Positions 47,457-57,160 of a DNA stretch of 64,000 nucleotides are shown one piece after another. The translations under genes were made by a program, and so were the position numbers. The stretch's first letter is position 1; every line of letters begins with the position of its first letter. The stretch is from Mycolicibacterium frederiksbergense (GTDB lineage: Bacteria > Actinomycetota > Actinomycetes > Mycobacteriales > Mycobacteriaceae): positions 2,046,001 through 2,110,000 of the forward strand of contig NZ_CP038799.1 in NCBI RefSeq assembly GCF_012223425.1, written 5' to 3'. The notes below the pieces were generated by a model that was not told the DNA's origin, ran no database searches, and was given only the letters and a program-made list of their open reading frames with translations.

Positions 47457-48542
47457 CTAGTAGCGGCGGGCGTTGTGAAACGGGGATGACGAGATCGGCG
47501 CCACCTTCACCGGAGTTCCGAAGGTCGACGCGTGCACCATCATGCCCTCGCCGATATAGATGCCCGCGTGGGAGACATCAGAGTAGAACGTCACGATGTC
47601 ACCGGGGCGCAGGTCGGTCTGCGTGATCGGCGTACCGCCGTCGGCCAACGCTTGACTGGAGCGTGGCAACTTGCGACCGGTCTGCAGGAACGCCCACTGG
47701 ATCAGCCCCGAGCAGTCAAAGGCATCCGGGCCCGTCGCGCCCCAGGAGTACGGCTTACCCAACTGAGTAAGGGCGGCCTGAACGACGACTTCGTTCTGCC
47801 CTCCCGGTACATCGGCGGGTGCAGGCGCGGCGATGACAGCCGGATCCGAGGGCCGCTCGGGATCGGGCGCCGGTGGCGGCGGGCCGGGATCGGCCAGCAC
47901 AGCGCGCTGCTCCGGCGTCAATACCGAGTACTGCGCCTTGACCGCCTCGACCTGCAGCATCAAGTCGCTCTGCCTGGCTTGGAGCCGGGCGCGCACCACG
48001 GCGGCTTGTTTGGCGGCACTGCGCGCTGCCGCCGCCGAATCCGTGGAGGCGCGCGCCGCCGCGTCCGCCCGTGTGCGCGCCTGCCGGAATCCCTGCATGC
48101 GGATGGCCATCTCCTCCGCGATGACCCGCTGGACGGACAGCTCATCGATCACCTGCTGGGGGGAGTCCGCGGCCACCACCGCCGAAAGGCCATCGGAGCG
48201 TCCGCCCACGTACATCGCGGCGGCTACCCCGTCGATCGCACTCTGGTAGCGGTCCAGTTCTCCCCTGGCCTCGTCTAGTGCCCCCTGGTCGGCAGACTGT
48301 CGCAGGTCGGCTGCGCGTTGGTCAGCGAGCTTCGCCTCGAGGTCCAACTGCGCGGAGTTCATCGCCTCGGTGGTCTGCTCTGCCGCCCGGGACAGCTCGT
48401 TGAGTCGTGCCAACGCGTCCGCGGCGGGGTCGGCGTTCCCAGCGCTCGACGCCCATGCGAGCAGCAGGATCACCGATACCGCGGTGCGTAGCCCTTTACC
48501 AGCGCACGCACGTGCCGCCTTGGCAACGCGTTCGACAGTCAA
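47457..48542 (-). CDS. Exported NlpC/P60 endopeptidase (RipA-like) 3
   Basis: Protein of 361 residues: signal peptide, coiled coil beginning DPAADALARLNELSRAAEQ, Pro-rich linker, NlpC/P60 domain with FDCSGL (Cys277) and SHAGIYIG (His325). It is a clear paralogue of 4000-5082 and has the same C-terminal VHAST and NARRY pieces. The start is a TTG with AAGGA eight bases upstream. Divergent from L,D-transpeptidase 3, with S12 between. The first copy stands next to L,D-transpeptidase 1, so this is a duplicated module. Confidence 0.9.
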   Translation of the reverse strand: MTVERVAKAARACAGKGLRTAVSVILLLAWASSAGNADPAADALARLNELSRAAEQTTEAMNSAQLDLEAKLADQRAADLRQSADQGALDEARGELDRYQSAIDGVAAAMYVGGRSDGLSAVVAADSPQQVIDELSVQRVIAEEMAIRMQGFRQARTRADAAARASTDSAAAARSAAKQAAVVRARLQARQSDLMLQVEAVKAQYSVLTPEQRAVLADPGPPPPAPDPERPSDPAVIAAPAPADVPGGQNEVVVQAALTQLGKPYSWGATGPDAFDCSGLIQWAFLQTGRKLPRSSQALADGGTPITQTDLRPGDIVTFYSDVSHAGIYIGEGMMVHASTFGTPVKVAPISSSPFHNARRY

Positions 48543-48571
48543 ACAGATGATCCTTCGCGTCGCGATTGAAG

Positions 48572-48588
48572 TCTGTAACTACTACGTA
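48572..48588. promoter_or_regulatory. BlaI-type operator S12
   Basis: TCTGTAACTACTACGTA: right half perfect, left half TCTGTA as in S14. It lies 30 bases upstream of the RipA-like 3 gene and 180 from L,D-transpeptidase 3. Confidence 0.52.
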
Positions 48589-48767
48589 GGTCGCGACTAG
48601 GTTACGAAATGGCAACGGTGTTGTCTACGGGAAGCGGATGGAGCATTGGCCGCCTTTACCGAATCTTCACCAAAGGACCAACCCAGCCATATTCGGAGCC
48701 GTGACACTGAGAGGTGAAGCAGTGACGCCGCGCAGTGCTATCCCGAGAATTCGAAGGAGGGTGTCTC

Positions 48768-50021
48768 GTGCCAACCGACCACATGTCACGGACCTTGCGT
48801 TCAAGTCGCGAATTCACTGCACCTGGGCGCCGGCGTCTCGCTGCAGCGATCGCAGTGCTTGTGGCCTCAACCCTCGCCGCGGCGGCGTGCGCGAATCCGG
48901 CGACCATCACGACAGCAGAGGCACCGGCGTCGATCACCGCGAAAGGCGAGCCCTACGCCGATCTGCTCGAGCCGTGGCTGCAGTCGTCAGTAACAGACGG
49001 CGCAGTCGGCGTGCCCGTCGATGCACCGGTGACGGTAACCGCCGGCGACGGCGTGCTCGGCGCGGTGGAGTTGGTCAATGCGCAAGGCAAGACCGTGGCC
49101 GGACAGGTCGGTACGGATGGTGTTACGTGGTCCAGCGCCGAACCCTTAGGTTACAACAAGCGATACACGTTGACCGCCGAGGCACTCGGGATTGCCGGCG
49201 CGCTCACTCGGCGGATGACTTTCCAGACCCAGTCGCCGACGAATCTCACGATGCCCTACGTGATGCCCAACGACGGTGACGTTGTGGGTGTGGGCCAGCC
49301 GATAGCGATCCGCTTCGACGAAGACATCACCGACCGCGCGGCCGCACAACAGGCTATCGCCGTTACCACCACCCCCCGCGTCGAGGGAGCGTTCTACTGG
49401 CTCAGCGCACGCGAAGTCCGTTGGCGCCCAGCAGAATATTGGGCATCCGGCACGAGTGTCGAAGTGGCTGTGAACACCTACGGTGTCGACCTCGGCGCGG
49501 GATTGTTCGGACAGGACAACATCACCACCCGGTTCAGCATCGGTGATCAGGTCATCGCCACCGCCGACGACGCCACCAAGACATTGACCGTGCGACGTAA
49601 CGGCGAGGTGGTCAAGACCATGCCGATGTCGATGGGCAAGAACAGCACCCCCACCGACAACGGCGCTTACATCATCGGCGACCGATACGCCAACCTTGTG
49701 ATGGACTCGTCGACTTACGGCGTCCCGGTCAACTCTCCCAACGGTTACCGTCTCGACGTCGACTGGGCTACCCAGATGTCCTACAGCGGCATCTACGTCC
49801 ACTCAGCCCCCTGGTCGGTGAGCAGCCAAGGTAAGACCAACGTCAGCCATGGCTGCCTGAACGTCAGTCCTGATAATGCAAAGTGGTTCTACGACAACAC
49901 CAAACGCGGTGACATCGTCGAAGTAGTCAATACGGTTGGGTCGACGCTCTCCGGGGTGGATGGCCTTGGCGATTGGAACGTCCCCTGGGAACAATGGCGA
50001 ACCGGAAACACCACTGTGTAG
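48768..50021 (+). CDS. Lipoprotein L,D-transpeptidase 3 (Ig-like domain plus YkuD)
   Basis: About 417 residues: signal sequence ending near AAAC (lipid-attached Cys likely), two Ig-like regions, and YkuD with YVHSAPWSV and SHGCLNVSP (Cys363). It shares most of its length with L,D-transpeptidase 1, including LTMPYVMP and [17 protein letters not shown]. The GTG start has AAGGAGGG upstream. It probably makes 3-3 cross-links, as the first copy does, and may be expressed with the divergent RipA-like 3 hydrolase. Confidence 0.93.
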   Translation: MPTDHMSRTLRSSREFTAPGRRRLAAAIAVLVASTLAAAACANPATITTAEAPASITAKGEPYADLLEPWLQSSVTDGAVGVPVDAPVTVTAGDGVLGAVELVNAQGKTVAGQVGTDGVTWSSAEPLGYNKRYTLTAEALGIAGALTRRMTFQTQSPTNLTMPYVMPNDGDVVGVGQPIAIRFDEDITDRAAAQQAIAVTTTPRVEGAFYWLSAREVRWRPAEYWASGTSVEVAVNTYGVDLGAGLFGQDNITTRFSIGDQVIATADDATKTLTVRRNGEVVKTMPMSMGKNSTPTDNGAYIIGDRYANLVMDSSTYGVPVNSPNGYRLDVDWATQMSYSGIYVHSAPWSVSSQGKTNVSHGCLNVSPDNAKWFYDNTKRGDIVEVVNTVGSTLSGVDGLGDWNVPWEQWRTGNTTV

Positions 50022-50072
50022 CGGCGGAATCAACGGCGAGGGGCGCCAATCACTGACTGGCTACTTACAATC

Positions 50073-50089
50073 TACGTATCTACTGCGTA
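50073..50089. promoter_or_regulatory. BlaI-type operator S13
   Basis: TACGTATCTACTGCGTA, one base off a perfect site, 6-5-6 spacing. It precedes the small open frame at 50163 and the Met-rich membrane protein at 50366. Confidence 0.65.
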
Positions 50090-50162
50090 GACTTTTGCAA
50101 GGAACGTGCACGGGAACCGCGGCACGCCTAATAGGTTTCGATGATCTGACCTCAGGAGGAGT

Positions 50163-50316
50163 GATGACCCTGCGAGCCACCGTATGGGCTGCGCTCGGCG
50201 CAGTCGGCAGGACTGGCAGATCTAAGCCAACGCCGTCAACTCTGCAGAGTAATGAGCGCCGCAACCGACCCGTGCATACGAGCAGCCGCTGCGTGGGTGT
50301 CGACATACACGCGTAG
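50163..50316 (+). CDS. Small open frame after operator S13
   Basis: Open frame with a strong AGGAGGAG ribosome site before its ATG; about 50 residues starting TLRATVWAALGAVGRTG and continuing polar and basic. No family is recognised. It may be a short leader peptide or the start of a truncated gene. Confidence 0.35.
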
Positions 50317-50365
50317 ATAGCACCGAAGTCTGATCTGGAGACAGATCACTCATGAAGGGATAATC

Positions 50366-50620
50366 ATGACAGAACTCGCCCCCTCCACCTCGGGTCGGCC
50401 TCCACGGCTCTACCAAGCCTTGGCGATCACAGGAATCGCGGTCGGATTCTTTGTCATCGCCGTTGCCCTGTATTTCTTGATTGCGCGTCCCAGTTGCTGT
50501 GCCTCCATGAACATGGGCAACAACAGAATGATGGAACAACCCATGGACATGCCCTCGATGTCGCCAATGCCAGGCATGTCCTCGATGCCGGGGGCGCCCC
50601 TTCCTGCCCCCACGCCCTGA
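50366..50620 (+). CDS. Small membrane protein with Met-rich tail
   Basis: Protein of 84 residues with GAAGGG before the ATG: one helix (about 16-38), CCAS just after it, and a tail with many Met (NNRMMEQPMDMPSMSPMPGM). Met and Cys clusters outside the membrane suggest Cu(I) binding. It lies behind operator S13 and before the propeller lipoprotein. No family is recognised. Confidence 0.7.
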   Translation: MTELAPSTSGRPPRLYQALAITGIAVGFFVIAVALYFLIARPSCCASMNMGNNRMMEQPMDMPSMSPMPGMSSMPGAPLPAPTP

Positions 50621-50793
50621 AATCCTGGGTGATATCAACCTTCACACAAAAGTGTGTCGCTGGCGGCGGTATACAACACCCGTGCGACATCGACGACGGC
50701 TGACGCTCCCGCGATAGAGGCGGACCACAGGCCCGCGTTGCCAGCTCGCTACCATCGCAGCACGTAGATTAGTCGTGACCAGAAGGTGTCGAT

Positions 50794-51636
50794 GTGCAGC
50801 TACGTAAATTCATTGCCGTAATTGTGACCGGAGTCCTGGCCGCGGCGTGTTCGTCGAACGCCCCCGACGACGCGCCCGCGATTGTGCCGGGCATGGTGCA
50901 TATCCACGGCCTCGGTCTCAATCCGCCCGACGAAGCTCTCTATGTGGCAACTCATTACGGGCTCTATACCGTCGATGACGGTCAGGCGCCACAGCGAGTC
51001 AGCGATCTGGCGCAGGACTTCATGGGCTTCACTGTCACCGGGACCGACGAATTTTTGGCCAGCGGCCACCCGGATCCGGCCGATCGTCAACAGCCGCCAC
51101 ATCTGGGCCTGATCAAAAGCAGCGACGCCGGCCAGTCCTGGGAATCGGTGTCGTTGCACGGAAGCGCCGATTTCCACGCGCTCGAGTACCGGCACGGACG
51201 GGTCTATGGTCACGACAGCCAGTCCGGGACTGTAATGGTCAGCCTCGACGAGCAGTCCTGGCAGCGGCGAGCAGAAATCGCCGCCTTCGACCTTGCAGTA
51301 TCACCCGAGGATGCCGACGAGATTTTGGCGACAACCCAATACGGGCTGCTCCGAAGCACGGACGGAGCGACGACGTTTGGTGCAATTAGCGGTGCACCGC
51401 CCTTGGTGTTCGTCAGCTGGCCCGAACGCGGTCCTCTGCTCGGAGCCGACCTTGAAGGAAGGCTCTACACCAGCACTGACAACGGACAGATTTGGCGGCC
51501 ACAACACGCCCTGAACTCCGAACCTCAAGCCCTTCTCGCCGCCGGCGACGGCCGAGTCTACATCGCGACAGACACCGCTATCTACAGCTCCACCGACGAC
51601 GGTGCCACGGTGAGCGTCCTCACCGTTGTCGAGTAG
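50794..51636 (+). CDS. Beta-propeller lipoprotein (BNR-like repeats)
   Basis: Exported lipoprotein of 280 residues: signal with lipobox AAAC, MVHIHGLGLNP at the start of the mature protein, and repeated propeller blades (SSDAGQSWESV, STDNGQIWRP, SSTDDGATVSV). This matches the F510_1955-type glycosylhydrolase-like family, often near copper genes. Catalysis is unproven. The GTG start is preferred. No perfect TACGTA site is at its own promoter; it may be transcribed from S13. Confidence 0.85.
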   Translation: MQLRKFIAVIVTGVLAAACSSNAPDDAPAIVPGMVHIHGLGLNPPDEALYVATHYGLYTVDDGQAPQRVSDLAQDFMGFTVTGTDEFLASGHPDPADRQQPPHLGLIKSSDAGQSWESVSLHGSADFHALEYRHGRVYGHDSQSGTVMVSLDEQSWQRRAEIAAFDLAVSPEDADEILATTQYGLLRSTDGATTFGAISGAPPLVFVSWPERGPLLGADLEGRLYTSTDNGQIWRPQHALNSEPQALLAAGDGRVYIATDTAIYSSTDDGATVSVLTVVE

Positions 51637-51880
51637 AGACACGACTGTCCCGATGAACCGTCGATGCTCGACCGACTGCGGTCGCCGGCCGCGGCGGCTA
51701 CTGTGTTGGCGCTGGAAGACGCTGCTGGGTCACCGGCAGCGCCGAGAATGGGACCGAATCCTGGCACAGATTGAATGAACTCGGGCCGGATGAGGGCCGC
51801 CCCTGCAGGATGAGTGGTCCAATTCCCTGGCGCGAGTGGCGGTCTCGGTCTATAGCAACCTACGGTGGGGCGCACGGGTG

Positions 51881-52696
51881 TTAGGCCGGTCGGTGGCGGT
51901 TGGTTGAACCTGGGTTGAGAGCAGTGGTGAGTTCCTGTGCGAATTCGGCCGGGTGGGACACGGCCCCGACGTGACCGCCCGGCAGTTCGACGGTGTTGCG
52001 GCCAAATTTCCGCGCCAGCACCACGTTTACGTCGTGAGCGGGATAGCCACGGGCTTCTCGTCCGACGGCCAGCAGGATTCGTTCCGCATGGAGGCTAAGC
52101 GAATTTAGGTCGAGTTGCACTGCAGGGTATTGGCGGAGTTCGTGTTCGAACCAGTAGATGGAGTTGGCCTCGTTGCGAGGAACCGCATTCATGACCTGCT
52201 GATCGCTGTGTGGGAAGGTCTGTGCGCGGAACCTCTGCATGGCCGGCCCGGTGCCGGCGTGCTTGTAGAGGTCATAGACCTGGTGGAAGAACTTCACCCA
52301 GCTGTCCCCGTCGGGCAGCTGTAGCACGGCTGGCGGTTCGAACGGTACGAGTGCGTGCACGACCTCGGGGTGACGGGTCTGCAGTTCGAGGGCGACGATC
52401 GCTCCTGAGCTGGCGCCGAATACCGTCGCCGGTCCACCGCCGACATGCTCGATCAACCTCCGCACGTCATCAGCGTCGGTGTTCAGGCGGTGTGAATAGT
52501 CCTGCGGCCCGTCGAGTCGGCTACGAGAGAATCCACGCCGGTCGTAGAGGACGATGGTGTAGTCGGCCGCAAGATGTTCGGCGACCATGCGGAAGCTGTC
52601 GGCCGCGCCGCCGGCCCCGGGAATCATGACCATCAGCGGACCTTGGCCGTGGACCTCGAAATACAGCTGGGCACCAGGCGCGTCCAGGACAGTCAT
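51881..52696 (-). CDS. Alpha/beta-hydrolase
   Basis: Hydrolase of 271 residues: oxyanion HGQGPLMVMIPGAGG, nucleophile elbow GASSGA (Ser in GxSxG), and a C-terminal His in LPGGHVGAV. Complete catalytic triad appears present. Substrate unknown. The start overlaps the DUF2218 protein stop (ATGA), and TetR lies upstream in the opposite direction, so TetR probably controls this pair. Confidence 0.9.
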   Translation of the reverse strand: MTVLDAPGAQLYFEVHGQGPLMVMIPGAGGAADSFRMVAEHLAADYTIVLYDRRGFSRSRLDGPQDYSHRLNTDADDVRRLIEHVGGGPATVFGASSGAIVALELQTRHPEVVHALVPFEPPAVLQLPDGDSWVKFFHQVYDLYKHAGTGPAMQRFRAQTFPHSDQQVMNAVPRNEANSIYWFEHELRQYPAVQLDLNSLSLHAERILLAVGREARGYPAHDVNVVLARKFGRNTVELPGGHVGAVSHPAEFAQELTTALNPGSTNRHRPA

Positions 52697-53406
52697 GGAC
52701 GCCGCTGTACCGCGGAGGGTGGTGGCGCTTCGCCCGGGTCGGTCGCGGATGTGGCACCCGGGCGCTGGTGCCGTTTCCTCCGGCCGGCGTGCATGGCTAC
52801 GCCCCCAAGGCCTCGATAGCGCCGCATCCCCAGGTGCGCGACTAGGACCACCATCGTGGCCAGGATGATGAGCATCACGGTGTTGCCCACCCAACCCGTC
52901 CATGTCACGGCGGCTATAGCGGTTCCACCCAGCCCTAAATGCGCGGCGACGCCGACGGCAGCCAACCCGCTCCATCCCAGTCGCGAGCGCCACCACGGCC
53001 TCCTCACGACAAGCCCACGCGACAGCGCCACACGGTCTGCCTCGCCATCAGTCACAATCGGTAAAACTCCCAGCCCCTGCCAGTCCACAGTCACACAGTC
53101 GGGTCGACCTATCGTCTGCAGTCGGGCGGCAACGGTGTCCTCAAGTTGGCGCAAGCGCTCGTGGTCTGCGGCTTCCAGCCGCAGAACAAGCACGTCCGCA
53201 CCTGCCCGCAAGGTCAACGTCCCTTCGGCGAAATAGACCGACCCCATGGTGTCGGTGTAGTCGACACGCTCGATCCTCGGGGGCATTGGGCCGCCGCGGT
53301 CGCTGGGATGGACTGACATCACCCGCATCTGGTTGGCATGTCGGCATAGTTGGGTCAGGTAGCGGCTGGCCCGGTCTGTCACAACCCGAGCTTCAACGGT
53401 TGGCAT
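52693..53406 (-). CDS. DUF2218-domain protein with membrane helices
   Basis: Protein of 237 residues: an N-terminal DUF2218 domain (about 1-95, VVTDRASRYLTQLCRHANQ), then two hydrophobic helices (about 145-195), and a basic tail. DUF2218 is a small domain of unknown role. The ATG at 53406 has AGGAGGGG eight bases upstream. Co-transcribed with the hydrolase. Confidence 0.82.
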   Translation of the reverse strand: MPTVEARVVTDRASRYLTQLCRHANQMRVMSVHPSDRGGPMPPRIERVDYTDTMGSVYFAEGTLTLRAGADVLVLRLEAADHERLRQLEDTVAARLQTIGRPDCVTVDWQGLGVLPIVTDGEADRVALSRGLVVRRPWWRSRLGWSGLAAVGVAAHLGLGGTAIAAVTWTGWVGNTVMLIILATMVVLVAHLGMRRYRGLGGVAMHAGRRKRHQRPGATSATDPGEAPPPSAVQRRP

Positions 53407-53507
53407 ATAGGCCCCTCCTGAGACGTCCACCGGACACTTTTACGATACAACGTGTCGCACTACCGTCATAATGTATTGCAGCGGGCGGATTGTCTACACT
53501 GCGGTCT

Positions 53508-54089
53508 GTGCCCAAGTTGTGGAACGACACCATCACCTCTCACCGGCACGCCGTGCGGGAAGCGGCGATCGATGCCACTGCAGACCTGATTGCCCAGCAC
53601 GGACTGCTTTCGGTGACGATGTCGCAAATCGCCGCGAAGGCTGGCGTGGGGCGGGCCACGCTCTACAAGTACTTCCCCGACGTCGAAGCCGCGCTTCAGG
53701 CGTGGCACGAACGCCAGATCGCGAATCATCTCGAACAACTCGCCTACGCCCGCGACCAGGCCGGCCTTCCGGCCGAGCGTCTCGAAGCCGTGCTGCGGGC
53801 CTTCGCGCTCATCACCCGCGAGTCCCACGAGCACCGGGACAACAGCGCTGTTGCAGCCCTATTGCATCGGGGCCATCATGTCTCGGAAGCTCACCGGCGT
53901 CTCCACACGATGATCAGCGACCTGCTGGCCGAAGCGGCCGCCGACGGCGAGGTGCGCGGCGATGCCTCCTCTGACGAGCTCGCCAGCTACTGTCTGCACG
54001 CCCTGGCCGCTGCCAACGACCTTGCCTCTCCCGCCGCGGTCGATCGCCTGGTCGACATCACCCTCGCTGGGCTGAGGAACTCTCGCTAA
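53508..54089 (+). CDS. TetR-family regulator
   Basis: Protein of 193 residues: N-terminal helix-turn-helix (LLSVTMSQIAAKAGVGRATLYKYFP) and a ligand-binding helical domain (TetR_C). The GTG at 53508 is chosen; a TTG at 53490 is in frame. Divergent from the DUF2218-hydrolase operon. Its ligand is unknown. Confidence 0.92.
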   Translation: MPKLWNDTITSHRHAVREAAIDATADLIAQHGLLSVTMSQIAAKAGVGRATLYKYFPDVEAALQAWHERQIANHLEQLAYARDQAGLPAERLEAVLRAFALITRESHEHRDNSAVAALLHRGHHVSEAHRRLHTMISDLLAEAAADGEVRGDASSDELASYCLHALAAANDLASPAAVDRLVDITLAGLRNSR

Positions 54090-54454
54090 TCGCCGTTACG
54101 CCAGCGCCTCTGGACGTCAACGTGCGCTATCAACTGTGCGAGTTGTTCTTTCATCGATCTCTACAGCAGCACGGTCCCCGGCGGCCAGACCCACGGGCGG
54201 CGACATCAGTCGCGCGCAGGTGACGAGTCAACATGCGGCTACGAACCGCAGCACATGCGTGGGACACGACTGTGACCTGCGCGAACAGCGGGTCTTCCAT
54301 GTCCACTGATCTGTCGTTCTGATGAGAGGCCGCGTCAGCGTTCTCAGCGACCAAAACGTATGCAACCGCGCCTGTCTCAGGTTCCGGTCTCCGGTCACTT
54401 CGCGTTGGGTCGGGCAGTGACCGAGGCGAACTTGACAGCGGCTGCGACCGGGAG
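54090..54454. other. Intergenic region after TetR
   Basis: About 365 bases with no gene, operator or clear terminator found. Open frames have no ribosome site or family features. Confidence 0.4.
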
Positions 54455-55805
54455 TTAAGCCCCGAACAGAAGGAACAAGCCTGCGAAGGTGTATCCGACC
54501 ATGGTGAGCATCATGGCGAGCTGGCCGGTCAGTTGATGACCGACTGGTATGACGCGTAAAGCCTTGTCATGTGCGGCGATCACCGCGAGCATGTGTCCGA
54601 TCACCACGCAGGCGACCTTGATGGTCCACAGCAGGGTCGGATTCATCGAGAGAACATACTGGACGTCTCCCGGGTCTAGCCCGAGGAGCTGCCAACCATG
54701 GCCGAAGGGGTCCGCCAGGCGCACGATCGTTTCCTGGCCGCGCTCGATGAGGTAGGACAGGTAGTGGGCGAAGATGTAGCCCACGACGATGGGAATTAGG
54801 CTATGCGCGAGCAGCCCCGGCAGCTCGCGCCGTTGTTCACGCCCCACCCCGCCCGTCGCGCGCGCCGCAGCCGAAAACGTCACGCCGACAACGAGTATGA
54901 ACAGGAGCAGGCCGAGGGTCCTCAGCGTCGTAGCGCCTGCTTCTGGGCCGAGGAATGGAACGGCGCTGTCGGCATAGCGATCGAGGAAAACGTTGAAGGC
55001 CGCGGATTGCCCGAAGCTGTCGAATGCGGTCGATCCGAGCAGCACTGCCCATCACCGCAACGGTGCCCGGACGTACCGGCATCGTGGGCAGATGGTCCAG
55101 CGGGTTCCCGACGACAATGCGTCCGGTGGCCCGGTTGCGCCGAAACGGGGCGAGCCGCGACACTGTCACGCTGTAGACCTCGAACGGGTCGGCGCGAGCG
55201 AACCATGTCGATCCGAATAGCGCCGCACCGACGATCATCGCGACGGCGTACAGCAACAACCAGATTTTGATGGCGGTGAGCGAGCCCGGGTCTGCACTTG
55301 CCAACTCCAACCATACGAACGCAAACAGTCCGACCACTGCAGGCCAGTATCCCCAGCTCGGCCGATGCTGCACCGGCCCTTGCGCAACGGCCTTATCAGT
55401 CCGCCCGATATGCCAGAGCCGCCACAATGTGCGCGCCGGTGAGATGACCCTCCAGAAGGGTCCGAGCACCACCGATACCGCAACCAACCCGACCCACAGC
55501 AGGACATAGAACACGCCTGGCAAAGCGTTATCGCTGTCCTGTGGTCCCCAGATCGCAGCGACAACCATCCAGACTGTGAAACGGAAGGCAGCCGTGGCGG
55601 CTGCCCATCGGGTAACCGGGGAGTCCACTGCCGCAGTCGCCCAAGCCGGTAGCTCGCGACCCGGCTTACCCGCGTCGAATCGCGGGGTCCGCCAGGCAAC
55701 GGCCACCACCGCGAATGTCGCAGCTATCGCCCATGCCGCCCCAATCAGCGCGTACGGCAAGGGCACCGGGAGATCGGTGGACCCACCTACCCCGTGAGCC
55801 AGCAA
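54455..55805 (-). pseudogene. Polytopic membrane protein split by one frameshift
   Basis: Two open frames are pieces of one protein of about 450 residues. The first (from TTG 55805) reads LLAHGVGGSTDLPVPLPYAL and ends RPGTVAVMG; the second continues VLLGSTAFDSFGQSAAFN to the end at 54455. The break lies in a GGG run at about 55047-55050, most simply one missing base. The pieces resemble actinobacterial membrane proteins sometimes named fenitrothion hydrolase; function is unproven. Sequencing error is possible. Confidence 0.72.
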
Positions 55806-55900
55806 CGTCTCAGCAGTCTTCGAGCATCAAGGACGAACTTCGATGGTGACGACGGTGACATGTGCATCGTGCAATCGCGACGCGACCGGAACTCGTGAGG

Positions 55901-57160
55901 TCAGGTTGTTGAACTCGGCGCGACCATATGCGGCGGTGCAAGACGACCAGTGCGGTCCAGGTGGTACAGCGCAGCCGCTGACACCAGTCCGACCACCGCC
56001 AACGCCACCCAGATCAGCTCCTCGGTTCCGGCATCGCGCGCGACTTGCATCAACGTTCCGGTAGCTAGGTTTCCCGCAAGGATACCGACGCCCACGATGG
56101 TGTTGTAAAAGCCATAGTGAGTGCCGACCAGGCGGTTACCCGACAACGAGACGACCGTATCCATCTCGAACGGGAACACCGCCGCGGAACCGACGGCCAG
56201 CACCGCCGCGGCAACCAGGAGCGCGCCCCCGGCGGCGACCACACCGAAACGCTGTGTGTCCGGTATGACGATCAGCGGCACAAACGCGGCCGCAAGGACA
56301 ACTAACCCCACCGACAGGGAGCGCCCCGGCGCCCACCGGGCGGCGAACCACCGGGTGATACGCAGCTGCCCAAGGACCGCCACCAACCCCGACACAACGA
56401 ACACCGCTGCCACGACCGTCGACTGTTGCTGCGGAGCAATGAGTCCCGCGTGCAGCGGCAGCGCCAGGTACACCTGAAACGACAGTACGTAGGAGCCGGT
56501 CATCGCCAAGGCGAACAACAGAAATGAGCGGTTGGCGATCACCGTGCGCCAGTCGGCAAGCACCGAGGTCTTTTCAGTCGGCGCGTCCCCGCTGTGCTGA
56601 GGTAGCGCGAAGAGTTGCGCGACGGTGAGCACGGCGAAGACGACGGCTGCAGCCGCTGCGGTGACACGGAAGTCCAGCATCATCAATGCCAGCCCGACCA
56701 AGGGGCCTGCGAGGATGCCAGCTTGGTAGAAGACATTGAACAGCGCGAACGCCTCGACCCGTCGCGCACCTGAGTCCGCCGCGAGGTAGGCCCGCACAGC
56801 CGGATTGAACAGTGCACCCGCGAATCCTGTAGCGGCCGAAGCGATCAGCACTGCGGGCAGAGAATCAGCGACGACCAGCAGTCCGAATCCCGCAGTACGC
56901 AGCACACATCCCGCGACGATGAGCGGCTTGTAGCCAAGCCGATCGGCCAATGTGCCGCCCACGATGAACATCCCCTGCTGGGAGAAGTTGCGCACGCCCA
57001 GAACCAGGCCCACCGCCCACGCTGCCAGCCCCAGAGGACCCGCCAGATACGTGGCCAGATACGGCATCAGCATGTAAAAACCCAGATTGATCCCGAACTG
57101 ATTGACCATGAGCAGCCGACTCGGCCAACCAAAACTACGGAATTGCGAGACCAGACCCAT
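55901..57160 (-). CDS. MFS transporter
   Basis: Major facilitator of 419 residues with twelve predicted helices and the MFS motif GGTLADRLGYKPL between helices 2 and 3. The start at 57160 overlaps the stop of the cysteine synthase-like gene (ATGA). Substrate unknown; coupling with a cysteine-metabolism enzyme suggests a sulfur compound or amino acid, by inference only. Confidence 0.9.
   Translation of the reverse strand: MGLVSQFRSFGWPSRLLMVNQFGINLGFYMLMPYLATYLAGPLGLAAWAVGLVLGVRNFSQQGMFIVGGTLADRLGYKPLIVAGCVLRTAGFGLLVVADSLPAVLIASAATGFAGALFNPAVRAYLAADSGARRVEAFALFNVFYQAGILAGPLVGLALMMLDFRVTAAAAAVVFAVLTVAQLFALPQHSGDAPTEKTSVLADWRTVIANRSFLLFALAMTGSYVLSFQVYLALPLHAGLIAPQQQSTVVAAVFVVSGLVAVLGQLRITRWFAARWAPGRSLSVGLVVLAAAFVPLIVIPDTQRFGVVAAGGALLVAAAVLAVGSAAVFPFEMDTVVSLSGNRLVGTHYGFYNTIVGVGILAGNLATGTLMQVARDAGTEELIWVALAVVGLVSAAALYHLDRTGRLAPPHMVAPSSTT

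Noticed and set aside
50761..50777. CACGTAGATTAGTCGTG as an operator for the propeller lipoprotein
   Set aside because: The spacing fits but both outer half-sites differ from the consensus; too weak to list as a site.
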